From positions 284,774 to 348,773 of the forward strand of contig CALSTS010000003.1 of NCBI GenBank assembly GCA_943789335.1: a DNA stretch of 64,000 nucleotides. The letters run 5' to 3'. Below are positions 28,235-40,262 of the stretch, in pieces. Position 1 is the stretch's first letter. The number at the start of each line of letters is the position of its first letter. The translations under genes and the position numbers were made by a program. The DNA is from an uncultured Pseudomonadales bacterium. Its GTDB lineage: Bacteria > Pseudomonadota > Gammaproteobacteria > Pseudomonadales > Pseudohongiellaceae. The notes below the pieces were generated by a model. It did not search any database, was not told the origin of the DNA, and saw only the letters and a list, made by a program, of their open reading frames with translations.

Positions 28235-29074
28235 ATGCTCGCATTAGCTTGGCTTGCCGGTTCTTTAAGTTCCTTTAGCTTATTGGCTGTAGGTGCCCGA
28301 GAGTTAAGTGGTGAAATATCCATTTTCCAAAGTCTTTTTTCCCGCAGCGTCATTGGAGTTGTATACATTTCCCTTATACTTTATTTTTCAAAGCAAAAAT
28401 TCAGTATTCACACCGATAAATTAAAGCTCCACTTTTCCAGAAATATTTTTCATTTTGTCGGCCAATATGGCTGGTTTGTGGGTATCGGTTTGTTACCGCT
28501 TGCAGAAGTATTTGCGCTTGAATTTACAGCGCCAATCTGGACATTAATCATTGCTGGGATTTTCCTAAGAGAAAAAATTACTTCGCGAAAACTAATAGCT
28601 GTAATATTTGGCTTATTAGGTGTACTAGTGATTACCAAACCTGGTATTGAAGTCGTTGATGTAGCCTCCTTCATAGTGCTCGGCGCAGCAGTTTGTTTTG
28701 CAGTTACGCTTGTATGCACAAAGTCACTAAGCTCTTCAGAATCACCCGTTTTAATTTTATTTTATATGAGCCTTATTCAACTGCCGATCGGTTTTGTGCT
28801 AGCCATATCGACCTGGACATGGCCAACTCTTCAACAGTGGTTTTGGCTGGTAATTATTGGCTTTACGGCACTTTCTGCACACTATTGCTTATCTAAAGCC
28901 ATGCAGTATGCAGAAGTATCTATGGTTGTTACCGTCGACTTTTTACGATTACCCTTAATCGCATTAGTAGGAGTAGCTTTATATGCAGAGGAATTTGAAA
29001 TTTCTCTTTTGCTCGGAGGTTTGCTGATGGTGGTCGGCAATCTAGTCAGCCTTAGTAAGTTCTCCAATGATTAA
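28235..29074 (+). CDS. EamA/DMT-family transporter
   Basis: 279 aa, about ten predicted transmembrane helices arranged as two EamA repeats (residues 1-130 and 140-275), typical of the 10-TMS drug/metabolite exporter family. The end of the first repeat has ALEFTAPIWTLIIAGIFLREK, a common EamA pattern. Substrate unknown. It starts 15 bases after DUF805. Its stop codon overlaps that of the convergent SLC13 gene by four bases. Confidence 0.88.
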   Translation: MLALAWLAGSLSSFSLLAVGARELSGEISIFQSLFSRSVIGVVYISLILYFSKQKFSIHTDKLKLHFSRNIFHFVGQYGWFVGIGLLPLAEVFALEFTAPIWTLIIAGIFLREKITSRKLIAVIFGLLGVLVITKPGIEVVDVASFIVLGAAVCFAVTLVCTKSLSSSESPVLILFYMSLIQLPIGFVLAISTWTWPTLQQWFWLVIIGFTALSAHYCLSKAMQYAEVSMVVTVDFLRLPLIALVGVALYAEEFEISLLLGGLLMVVGNLVSLSKFSND

Positions 29075-30906
29075 ATCTGATAAAAAACCGGAATCAACCA
29101 ACTTAAGCTTAGCCACATAATCAAGGTTAGTGGAATACCCACTTTAAGAAAATCCCTGAATGTATATCCACCAACAGTCATTACCAGTAAATTAGTTTTG
29201 TATGCCATAGGTGTGGCATAACTCATGTTAGCCCCAAACAAAACTGCTAATACAAAAGGTTCCATTGGCAAACCAAGTTGATTAGCAATTCCTATCGCAA
29301 TTGGTGTGCCAATTACAGCGGCGGCATTGTTCGAAACAATATTGGTAAGAATAGCCATTAACAACATCAGAGCACTTAATTTTATTGTCACCGAACTATC
29401 CATGGTTAGGTTAACAAACACTGCTGCTAGAGCATCAGCAGCCCCAGTCTCCAGCAAGGCTACTCCTAAAGCTAAACTGGCAGCTACGATTAATATAATT
29501 TGTGCATTTAGAGCCTGTACCATTTCTTTCCATGCTAAACATTTTGTTAAGGCCAAAAGTAATACGCCGGCAACTGAAGAAACGGCTATGGGTAAAATCC
29601 CAAAAGCCGCGACAACAACTACTGCTATCATTATCGCTAATGCATAAGGTGCTTTTTCACTATGTGGGATATCCGTTGCCGAATCTATCACCACGACATC
29701 TCCCCGCTTTTTCATTTCAGCAATCTTCCCGCTGTCACCTTGCACTAATAAAACATCGCCTACCTGTAAATTTGTATTACTGATATCCGACACCATGTTT
29801 CGTCCATAGAGTCCGCCACGATGAATTGCCAATGTTATTAATTGATAACGATCAGCGAATCGACTGCGGGCGAGGGAGATTCTTTCCAAAGGCGACCCTT
29901 GCGTAACGATCACTTCCACCATTTGTTGATCTTCAGCCATAAGCGGGTGATCTTCATCTACTGGCTCACTGCCACCATACAAAACCGTGCCCAATTGTTT
30001 TTCAAATGCTTTTAAATTTTCAGCAGTATCCTTTACCAGTAATTGATCGCCAGCACGAAGTAAGGTGCTGGTTTGAGGCTGTGATAAAAGATCATCCCCA
30101 GCCCTTCGAATATAATTCACCTTAATTTGATCATCAGTTATTTTGAAAACTTCTTCCATGGTAAGACCGTTTGCTTTGCTCTCTTCAGAGATATAAAGCG
30201 CAGCAGAAAAAATACGCGGCGCGGCATCGAACAAATCAGCTGGACGCTTAGGTAAAAGTCTGGGTGCAATCAGCCATAAGTATAAAATTGCAATACCACT
30301 ACTCATCGCCACCGGCATAATAAATTCAAACATAGAGAATTCCCGCATCCCCATACTTACGGCAACTGACACCACCAGCAAGTTAGTCGACGTGCCAATT
30401 GTTGTGCCCATGCCTCCGATCAAGGTTGCAAAACCCATTGGCATTAAAATACCCGAAGGTGAAGTTTTTGTGCGTAATGAAACGCTCATTAATATTGGTA
30501 AGAGTAAAATGACAATCGGCACATTATTGACGAAAGCACTCAAAACCGCTCCCACCAAAAGTGTCATTAGAAATGAGAGTGCCGGCGCTATGGTCCAAAG
30601 CTTAGCCAGCATCCTACCAACAGGCTCTAAAGCACCTGTTCTAGATAGTCCATGACCAATAATCATCAAAGCGGTTACGGCAACCAGTGCTTCGTGTCCA
30701 AAACCTGAATAAAATTCGAGAGGATCTAATTCAATACCATCATGAGAATAAGGAAATAGATAAAAGCCAACCGTGAGGATTACCAGAATGAACAAACTGG
30801 AGGTCTCCATTGGCAGCCTATTGTTGGTAAACATCGCTAAGGCAATAACCGTCAAGACCATGACAGCAATGGCGTGAGCGTTCAATGAAACTTCAATAAC
30901 TTCCAT
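29071..30906 (-). CDS. SLC13/DASS-family permease with two TrkA-C domains
   Basis: 611 aa. Membrane segments at both ends (about 10-205 and 415-610) flank a cytoplasmic region with two RCK-C/TrkA-C domains (about 220-310 and 325-400). This is the layout of the CitT/SLC13 transporters annotated as sodium:sulfate or dicarboxylate symporters. The paired conserved loops are visible: VNNVPIVILLLPI in the first half and VSNNAAAVIGTPIAI in the second. The substrate cannot be predicted. AGGTAAG is upstream of the ATG. No sulfur-assimilation genes are adjacent. Confidence 0.9.
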   Translation of the reverse strand: MEVIEVSLNAHAIAVMVLTVIALAMFTNNRLPMETSSLFILVILTVGFYLFPYSHDGIELDPLEFYSGFGHEALVAVTALMIIGHGLSRTGALEPVGRMLAKLWTIAPALSFLMTLLVGAVLSAFVNNVPIVILLLPILMSVSLRTKTSPSGILMPMGFATLIGGMGTTIGTSTNLLVVSVAVSMGMREFSMFEFIMPVAMSSGIAILYLWLIAPRLLPKRPADLFDAAPRIFSAALYISEESKANGLTMEEVFKITDDQIKVNYIRRAGDDLLSQPQTSTLLRAGDQLLVKDTAENLKAFEKQLGTVLYGGSEPVDEDHPLMAEDQQMVEVIVTQGSPLERISLARSRFADRYQLITLAIHRGGLYGRNMVSDISNTNLQVGDVLLVQGDSGKIAEMKKRGDVVVIDSATDIPHSEKAPYALAIMIAVVVVAAFGILPIAVSSVAGVLLLALTKCLAWKEMVQALNAQIILIVAASLALGVALLETGAADALAAVFVNLTMDSSVTIKLSALMLLMAILTNIVSNNAAAVIGTPIAIGIANQLGLPMEPFVLAVLFGANMSYATPMAYKTNLLVMTVGGYTFRDFLKVGIPLTLIMWLSLSWLIPVFYQI

Positions 30907-31105
30907 AATCTAAGCTTACCTGATTGGCAACGGCTTTACCTACACTTGCCAGAGTAGAGTATTCATTTAGCTTTTCAAGCTATTAAAAAGAATTTGCAGC
31001 TATTGTGAAACCTTAAGCTCCAGCCTATATAAAGATTAAAAAACTAAAATATGCGTGTTATATTGATTTGACAATTTGGGAAGTAATAATACCGAGGAAA
31101 AGATT

Positions 31106-32014
31106 ATGCGCCCTACATTCAATAAAATCACCAGCATATTAGCCCTAGGACTTTTAGGGGTAATCAGTGCAGGCAGTGTCCAAGCCGACATATATGGCCA
31201 CTGGAACCCAATCATGCATGAAGACCGGCTTGAACGTGGACCAGGTCCTATGGCAGGTGACTATGCCGGATTGCCAATCAATGATGCCGCCAGAATGCGT
31301 GCCGATACATGGACTGCCAGCTTACTCACGGTTCCTGAACATCAATGCAAACCTCACCCTTCTACTTATGGATTTAGAGGTGTTGGGAACTTGCGTGTTT
31401 GGCAGGTAATCGATGATGAAACGCAGGAATTAACAGCCATTCGTACACATATTTCCTGGCAGGCACAGAAACGAGTTATATGGATGGATGGTCGTGATCA
31501 CCCTGATGAAATGTATCCACATACTTGGGGAGGTTTCTCAACTGGGCATTTTGAAGGCGATACGCTAGTGGTTGAAACTACTCATATTAAAAATAGCTGG
31601 ATGCGCAGAAATGGCTTGGCATTTAGTGATCAGGCGACCATGTTGGAGTATTTCTACCCTCATGGCGACACCATGACCCACGTCATGATGATCACCGACC
31701 CAGTTTATCTAGATGATGTTTTTATTAAGACCAACGGCTTTTCAACCAGAACAGAGAGTTCTATGGATCCCTACCCTTGCCGTTATGCTATTGAAATTGA
31801 AAGAGAGCCTGGTGAGATCCCTCATTATTTACCAGGGCAAAATACTGCTCCTCTAGAGTTTTCTGAAGAAAATGGTATTCCTTTTGAAGCGGGTCGTGGC
31901 GGCGGTATTACTATGATGCCTGAATATATGGATATCGTTCAAGATTGGCGCATGGAAAACATGACCTATGAAGAACGTATAGGCGACGGCATACCTCCTG
32001 GTAACCGGAGATAA
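31106..32014 (+). CDS. Secreted protein of unknown function
   Basis: 302 aa from the ATG at 31106, which has GAGGAAAAG just upstream; a longer frame from a TTG at 31076 lacks such support and would bury the signal peptide. A Sec signal occupies residues 1-29 (ending VQA). The mature part has no known enzymatic motif but is rich in conserved-looking tryptophan and aromatic stretches: RVWQVIDDE, RVIWMDGRDHP, GHFEGDTLVVET, MRRNGLAFSD. The same pattern occurs in uncharacterised exported proteins of marine gammaproteobacteria and acidobacteria, from memory only. A strong terminator follows at 32061, so it is a single-gene unit. Confidence 0.8.
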   Translation: MRPTFNKITSILALGLLGVISAGSVQADIYGHWNPIMHEDRLERGPGPMAGDYAGLPINDAARMRADTWTASLLTVPEHQCKPHPSTYGFRGVGNLRVWQVIDDETQELTAIRTHISWQAQKRVIWMDGRDHPDEMYPHTWGGFSTGHFEGDTLVVETTHIKNSWMRRNGLAFSDQATMLEYFYPHGDTMTHVMMITDPVYLDDVFIKTNGFSTRTESSMDPYPCRYAIEIEREPGEIPHYLPGQNTAPLEFSEENGIPFEAGRGGGITMMPEYMDIVQDWRMENMTYEERIGDGIPPGNRR

Positions 32015-32344
32015 AACCAGATCCGAAAAGGCAAAGTTAGTTAGTTTTAGATTGATAGATAAAAAATAAGGAGGCCAAGGCCTCCTTATTTTTTGCTTGC
32101 TGGTTCTAACCGTTTTTTTTAATTCTTGTTTTTATTCTTTTTTTTATTCGTCTATCCATTCTATTATTATTTTTTTTATTTGCGTCATATATAAGAATAC
32201 ATCACATGTTATGTGCAAATATTATGCAATATTACTTTTAGCAAAGAGCTCGCTTGAATATCAGCTCTTGAGCTGCCTATAATCGCCCGGCTAATTTATA
32301 TATTTTTATATAAACCTCTGTGTTTTCTAAATAGGAGAAAAACA
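32015..32344. other. 330-base intergenic region
   Basis: No gene is visible. It contains the strong terminator of the preceding gene (32061-32094), then about 80 bases very rich in T runs on the + strand (32106-32180), then AT-rich leader sequence with the ribosome-binding site TAGGAG of the SnoaL-like gene. The promoter of that gene must lie here, but no clear -35/-10 pair stands out. Confidence 0.6.
32061..32094 (+). terminator. Rho-independent terminator, 16-bp perfect stem
   Basis: Bases 32061-32076 and 32079-32094 are perfectly complementary around a 2-base centre. The GGAGGCC/GGCCTCC core is flanked by an A run on one side and a T run on the other. As both ends carry the runs it could work in both directions, but only the + strand gene needs it. 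Confidence 0.92.
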
Positions 32345-32827
32345 ATGAAAAATCTATTCGCTCTCATCTTGCTAGGCCTCTTCAGCATGACTGCAATTGC
32401 ACAGTTACCTGTTGAAGTTATTCCAGCCAATCAACAACAAGCATGGCTACAAGATTCAAACCCTCAAGACGCTGCTGATAAAAAGCTGGTATATGATTTC
32501 TGGCGCAAGGTATTAGTCGCTCGTAACACAGATGCGGGTATGGAAATGATGGCTGAAGATTACATGCAACATAATCCAAACTTTGCAACAGGCCGCGCGC
32601 CCATCCTGCAAGTTTTTGGTCGTATAGGTGAGCAAGAAGAACTACCTTATATTGCTGATCTAGTTGCTATTACTGCTGATGCTGGCTACGTAACAATGGC
32701 ATTTAAGCGTGAATTGGAAAATCCAAATACTGGTGATACTTACACTACCACCTGGTTTGATATGTTCCGCGTTGAAAATGGTCTGATTGCAGAACACTGG
32801 GACTACGGTACTATTTCTGCTCGTTAA
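32345..32827 (+). CDS. Secreted SnoaL-like/NTF2-fold protein
   Basis: 160 aa. Sec signal peptide (residues 1-19, ending AIA). The rest matches the SnoaL-like NTF2 fold: LVYDFWRKVLVARN, DYMQHNPNFATGR (the His/Asn-rich motif of the family), and the closing ENGLIAEHWDYG. Family members range from cyclases to isomerases to non-enzymatic binders; here export to the periplasm is the only extra clue. TAGGAG lies seven bases before the ATG. A terminator follows directly. Confidence 0.85.
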   Translation: MKNLFALILLGLFSMTAIAQLPVEVIPANQQQAWLQDSNPQDAADKKLVYDFWRKVLVARNTDAGMEMMAEDYMQHNPNFATGRAPILQVFGRIGEQEELPYIADLVAITADAGYVTMAFKRELENPNTGDTYTTTWFDMFRVENGLIAEHWDYGTISAR

Positions 32828-32854
32828 GCTAGATCATCTAAATTATTTAGATAT

Positions 32855-32885
32855 AAAAAAGGGCTGATTTATCAGCCTTTTTTTT
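32855..32885 (+). terminator. Rho-independent terminator after the SnoaL-like gene
   Basis: GGCTGA (32862-32867) pairs with TCAGCC (32872-32877) around a TTTA loop. The stem is extended by A/T pairs, and eight T bases follow. It lies 30 bases after the stop codon and also faces the convergent damX remnant. Confidence 0.88.
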
Positions 32886-32918
32886 GGGATTAAATTAGCT
32901 CTACATAAAAGACTGGTG

Positions 32919-34769
32919 TTAAAAAGCTAATAATGAGCCTTCAGGAATACCGCTAAGGCAAGCAATACTGTTTGAATTTCTGGCAAATGGCTCATATTGA
33001 CGACTGTAAGCGGGCAAGCTCTCAATATAATCCCGAGCGCGGCTGACACTATCAAAATCTCCATGTATTACTAACCATTGTTGTGGCCTGTTAGAAGTTC
33101 TAGATATAAGGCAAAGGTAGGTCTCATTTAGCAATTCAGTAAGAGAGAGTAACTGTAGATATTCTTCTAACATGGGCTGATCAGCGATAGGGAAAGCGGC
33201 CATTTGTACCGTATAACTGTTTTTACTCGCTATATTTTGCAACCATTCAGCGCTTGCTCGTGCTCTAACACCAATCAAACCAGATAACTCAGAAAAACCT
33301 GCTACTCCCATAGTAATATTGTCTGGAGCTTGCTCGGATGGCGGATTTTGGATATCAGCAAGTACTGGTGCTTCTGTTTGCACCATATCAACGCTTTGTT
33401 CTATTTGTTCTGTTTGTTCTGTTTCTTCTATTTCTTCTATGGCTTGTGTTTGACTTGCACTAACCAAGATCTCATCAGAATCTACCACTCGAATTGGCTC
33501 AATGAGCTCTTCAATTTGAGCTTCTTCTATTTGAGGTTCTATTATTGCGGTTTCTAATATCTAAGTTATCTCAGGGTTTGTAATTGCTATTTCAGTTGGA
33601 TCAATATCAGTTAGCAACTCACTGACAGAGCTTTCTAGCACTGGATCTTCAGGTCTAGGGTCGACATTATCATCAACCAACTGTTGAACAACCCCCACCG
33701 GCTCTTCAACTGGTTCCTGGGGCGGTAATTGAACTGTTTCAATAGCGCTTTCTATAACAACAACTTCCGGTGCCAATTCTTGTATCGTTTCAATAGCTTG
33801 CGCTGTGATTTCGGTTAATTCCTGATTAGTCTGCTCAGTCTGAAATGCACTTATGCCGAAAAATAAGGCTAAAGCTATGACCAAAACACCAAAACCCGAA
33901 AAAAAAGCCGTCCATGGTAATAAGTGTCGCATACCATAACCACTATCTTTTATCGCCGCTTTAACATGCTGTGGGAATACTTTTTGCTGAATGGCTCCAA
34001 ATTGATGGCCAGGTTGAATTGTTGACGAGGCGTAGGCCGCCATCAAAGATTTATCGGCCAAAATATTGACTCGTCGAGTTAAACCTTCAGAGGCTTTATT
34101 GAGCAGCTTTTCAGCTTTTGCAGTAAAAACCTGAGGCCAGGGACAGCCTGCAGCTTGCATACGATAATGCAGATAATCGCTGGTTTGCTCAAGACTCATT
34201 GGTTCCAGATAAAAGCTGTGGGTTATCCTCTCTCTTAGCTGGCGTATATTTTTACCTTGCAGGTTTTTATCTAACTCAGGTTGCCCAAAAAGAATAATCT
34301 GCATTAATTTATGGCGGTGTGTTTCCAGGTTGCTTAACAGCCTAATTTCTTCAAGGGTTTCAATAGGCATACCCTGTGCTTCTTCAATAAATACAACGAC
34401 TATGCCACCTTCGCTGTGTTTCTTGACTAGATAGTCTTGCAACTTGTGCATGACCATGAGGCGCTCAGTTGAAGAATCGACCTCAAGGTCTAATTCAAAG
34501 GCTATGGCGTAAATAATATCGCGAGCAGAAAGGCTGGGATTAGCAATATATACGATTTCAACAGCATCAGGCAGACGCTCTTCCAGCATGCGGCAAAGCA
34601 TGGTCTTCCCACTACCAACTTCACCCACAACCTTAACGATGCCCTCACCTGAAGTGACCGCATAAACCAAGGCATTAAGAACCACCCCCGGACCATTAGT
34701 TCCTCCAGGGAAAAACATAGACGGATCAGGCGTAATTCGAAAAGGAAATTTCAGTGAGATCAATGGCAC
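32919..34769 (-). pseudogene. damX: DamX-like AAA ATPase/SPOR protein interrupted by an in-frame TAG
   Basis: One continuous frame encodes an ExeA/DamX-type AAA ATPase (Walker A GEVGSGKT near residues 43-50), a transmembrane helix (about 281-305), an acidic Gln/Glu/Val-rich linker and a C-terminal SPOR-like domain. It is broken only by TAG at 33561-33563 (codon 403), inside the linker. The two open parts are 33561-34769 (402 aa) and 32919-33488 (189 aa from its first start). The frame between the TAG and 33488 is open and continues the acidic linker. SPOR proteins bind denuded septal peptidoglycan. The GTG start at 34769 lacks a ribosome-binding site, and the N-terminus is a few residues short, because the gene abuts the next gene head to head. 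Confidence 0.82.
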
Positions 34770-34791
34770 CGGTATAGAATTTTATAATGGC

Positions 34792-35742
34792 ATGCTTTAC
34801 GCCTCTGATAAAACCACTGTTTACCGATTCCATTTTGATGGTAATGAGCTAGTACCTTCTTCAGAGCCTGAAATAGTAGTAGATGGTTTTACTAACGAAC
34901 AACAACATGGTGATAAAGCGTTTACTTTTGATAATGCAGGCAATATTTATGTCGCTGTCGGCGCCCCCTCAAATGCCTGTATGCGTGAAGCAAGAACAAT
35001 GGGTTCACCCGGCTTACGCCCTTGCCCAATTCTGGAAAGACATGGCGGCATCTGGCGCTTTAATGCTAATGAGTTGAACCAAGATCAATCCGATGGGGTT
35101 GTTTATGCGACAGGCATTCGAAATACTGTCGCACTGAGCTGGAATGATGAGCATGGTGCGCTATATTTTCTGCAACACGGCCGCGATCAACTAGACACGC
35201 TTTTCCCGGAATTCTACAACGCTAGAGATAATGCTTTGCGTACTGGAGAAGAATTTTTAAAAGTGACATCTGAAGGACAGGTATTTGGTTGGCCATTTAC
35301 TTATTATGATAATTTAAGGCAAGAACGCATGGTTAACCCTGAGTATGGTGGTGATGGCCAAACAGTTGCGACACAAGGCCAATACGCTGAACCCATTATT
35401 TCTTTTCCCGGACATTGGGCGCCAAATGAATTAATCTTCTACACAGGCGACATGTTCCCTGAATCTTACCAAGATGGTGCATTTGTCGCCTTCCACGGTA
35501 GCTGGAATCGAGCTCCTATCGTTCAAGATGGCTTTAATGTTGCTTTTATTCCTGGTGATGCCGAAGAAATGGAAGCTACCTTCCAAATTTTTGCTGACGG
35601 CTTTAGAGGGGAGACCGACGGCTTCACATCTGATGCTCGACCGGTAGGTCTAGCACAAGGGGCTGATGGCTCTTTGTATATATCTGACTCTATTAACGGA
35701 AGAGTTTGGAAAATCACTTATAACAAAAGCCTGATGCAATAA
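34792..35742 (+). CDS. PQQ-dependent sugar (sorbosone/glucose) dehydrogenase-like protein, 5' truncated
   Basis: Six-bladed beta-propeller of the GSDH/sorbosone dehydrogenase family, 316 aa from the first ATG. Visible blades: KAFTFDNAGNIYVAVGAP, ERHGGIWRFN, YATGIRNTVALSWN with LYFLQHGRDQLD, FVAFHGSWNR, and the closing RPVGLAQGADGSLYISDS. Homology-like residues continue upstream of the ATG in the same frame to about 34760 (NGTGIEFYNG). There is no signal peptide, and about 80-100 N-terminal residues expected for the family are missing, so the gene was cut at the junction with damX. It is unlikely to be exported as it stands. Confidence 0.8.
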   Translation: MLYASDKTTVYRFHFDGNELVPSSEPEIVVDGFTNEQQHGDKAFTFDNAGNIYVAVGAPSNACMREARTMGSPGLRPCPILERHGGIWRFNANELNQDQSDGVVYATGIRNTVALSWNDEHGALYFLQHGRDQLDTLFPEFYNARDNALRTGEEFLKVTSEGQVFGWPFTYYDNLRQERMVNPEYGGDGQTVATQGQYAEPIISFPGHWAPNELIFYTGDMFPESYQDGAFVAFHGSWNRAPIVQDGFNVAFIPGDAEEMEATFQIFADGFRGETDGFTSDARPVGLAQGADGSLYISDSINGRVWKITYNKSLMQ

Positions 35743-35743
35743 G

Positions 35744-36996
35744 TTAATTTAAACTGCCTTCGCTCTCGCTTTGAGCTTCATTTGCATCTTCAATAGCGGA
35801 TGAAATAAGCGAGTGTGGAGGCAAAGTAAATTTCAATATAAAAAATCCAATCAATGCTGACGCAATAGAGCCGACGATTATTCCGAGACGGTCACCCGCA
35901 AAATTACTGCCACTGGCATGTTCAAAAGCCAAGCTCGCAATAAATAAACTCATCGTAAAGCCTACGCCACAAACAAACGCTACCCCGCTAAGTTGAGACC
36001 AATTAATACCTTTTGGTAATTTAACAATACCAATAGCCACCGCCAATCCAATAAAAAGCATGATCCCCAATGGTTTGCCGATTACTAACCCGGCCCAGAC
36101 TCCCATGGTAATGGGATGCAATATATCTGCAAGTGACATGCCCGCAATAGATAATCCCGCATTAGCAAATGCGAACATCGGTAAAATGACATAAGCAACT
36201 GGGCCATGTAGATTATGTTCTAGCGCTTTAACCGGAGAGTTACCCTCTTCATCCCGCATTGGGATGCAAAAAGCGATTAAGACACCTGCCAAGGTTGCAT
36301 GAACTCCTGATTTTAAAACGGCCACCCACAGCACTATACCCAACAAGATATAAGCTGAAGAATTTGTTACTTGCAAAACTTTATTCATCAAAATGGCGAT
36401 GCTCAGTGCTGCTAAAGCAATTAACAAGGCTGTTAAAGACAAATCTCCCGAGTAGAAAAAGGCAATTATCACTATTGCCGCTAAATCATCAAAAATCGCC
36501 AGCGTTAACAGAAATACTTTAAGGCTCGTGGGCACCCTAGCACCGAAAGATCCCAATAAGGCTAGAGCAAAGGCTATATCGGTTGCCACAGGGATAGCCC
36601 AGCCATTCATTGCTAAAGAATCACCCAGGTTAAACACAATATAAACCGTCGCTGGGCCGATTATGCCACCTAAGGCGCCAATGCCTGGAAGAATCACCTG
36701 TGATAATGATGAGAGCTCACCTTCAACAATTTCGCGTTTAATTTCCAGCCCTATCAGAAAAAGAAAACTGCCATAAGGCCATCATTAATCCATAGCAGCA
36801 ATGCTTTATTAATCTCGAATGAACCAACTTGGATAGCAACGGTGGTATCCAATAAAGCATCATAAAGCGACGCTAAAGGTGAATTAGCCACAATCATGGC
36901 AACGATAGCGGATATGAAAAGTAAAATACCGCCAAAGGATTCAAGTCTGATGAAATCACGAATAAAATCTACAGGTGGCTTAATAGAATTTAGCAT
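35744..36996 (-). pseudogene. nhaA: Na+/H+ antiporter NhaA, split by one frameshift
   Basis: Full-length NhaA (about 417 aa after correction). The N-terminal part is 36754-36996 (ending LLLWINDGLMAVFFF); the rest continues in another frame down to 35744. Reading across the break gives LIGLEIKREIVEGELSSLSQ and then VILPGIGALGG, the conserved NhaA sequence, so one base is missing in or near the T-rich run at 36756-36765. The paired aspartates of the transport site are present in the downstream part (LAIFDDLAAI). It ends 2 bases after the convergent sugar-dehydrogenase gene. Probably a consensus error; a true frameshift would inactivate it. Confidence 0.9.
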
Positions 36997-36998
36997 GT

Positions 36999-37625
36999 TT
37001 AAAAATCCACTCCTTTTTGAGCCTGAATACCTAGGTCATAAGCATGTTTTATATTTTTAACTTCCGAAACCGTATCAGCAATTTCTCTTAATACCGAGCC
37101 TCCGCCCCTGCCGGTAATGACAACACTTTGTTGCACGGGTCGATTTTTAATGGCATTAATTATTGTAGCTTCCGAAAGGTAGTCAAAAGCCAGCATATAA
37201 GTCAGCTCGTCTAGTACTACCAAATTAATCTCTGGATTTTGCAGTAGTTTCTCCGCCTCGACCCAGGTGCTCTGCGCCGCCACTATATCCCCTTCCCTGT
37301 CTTGTGTATCCCAGGTAAAACCTGTTCCCATCTGATAAAAAGGCAGAGAAGGATACTTTTCTTTAATATAGATCTCTTCACCTGACAATTGCTCACCTTT
37401 AATGAATTGCACTATACCAACCTTATGACCATAACCAAGGCTGCGAATAACCATGCCAAAAGCCGAACTACTTTTACCTTTGCCATCACCAGTCAGAAGA
37501 ATACACACACCAACTTGCACAGTTGCAGCGGCAATACCTTTATCAACCTTCTCTTTGAGTTTCTGCTGCGTCGCTTTATGTTTAGTATTTTTATCAGTCG
37601 TCATTACTGGATAATTAACCTTCAT
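36999..37625 (-). CDS. cobO: Corrinoid (cobalamin) adenosyltransferase
   Basis: 208 aa CobO/BtuR/CobA-type enzyme transferring adenosyl to reduced corrinoid. The P-loop is GDGKGKSSS (about 46-54), and VQFIKGEQLSGEE, VLDELTYML and ITGRGG follow in the usual order. Upstream I see no cobalamin riboswitch. The stop lies 3 bases from the nhaA start, so the two may be co-transcribed. No other corrin genes are in this window, which fits salvage of corrinoids. Confidence 0.93.
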   Translation of the reverse strand: MKVNYPVMTTDKNTKHKATQQKLKEKVDKGIAAATVQVGVCILLTGDGKGKSSSAFGMVIRSLGYGHKVGIVQFIKGEQLSGEEIYIKEKYPSLPFYQMGTGFTWDTQDREGDIVAAQSTWVEAEKLLQNPEINLVVLDELTYMLAFDYLSEATIINAIKNRPVQQSVVITGRGGGSVLREIADTVSEVKNIKHAYDLGIQAQKGVDF

Positions 37626-37732
37626 ATTTATATTTTCACCAATGATACATTGAATTCACGCTACCGCTAACATGCCTTCTGAGGTATCCTATGCAATCTT
37701 TTTTAAGCCCTGAAAAATAGACTTAAACCACC

Positions 37733-40233
<2,501 letters not shown>

Positions 40234-40262
40234 GCAGAAGATCTGCAAAAGATAAGTAAAAG

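Noticed and set aside
29306-29647. + strand frame opposite the SLC13 gene
   Set aside because: Its Ala/Thr/Ile-rich composition mirrors the hydrophobic helices on the other strand.
31076-31105. TTG start extending the 302-aa secreted protein by 10 residues
   Set aside because: The ATG at 31106 has a good ribosome-binding site and begins a normal signal peptide.
33561-33563. Amber recoding (TAG read as an amino acid) in damX
   Set aside because: TAG ends valS, the RND pump, lnt and DUF805 in the ordinary way, and no pyrrolysine or suppressor context is visible; mutation or sequence error is simpler.
37626-37732. Cobalamin riboswitch before cobO
   Set aside because: Only about 100 bases lie between the divergent starts, and no B12-box-like sequence is present.
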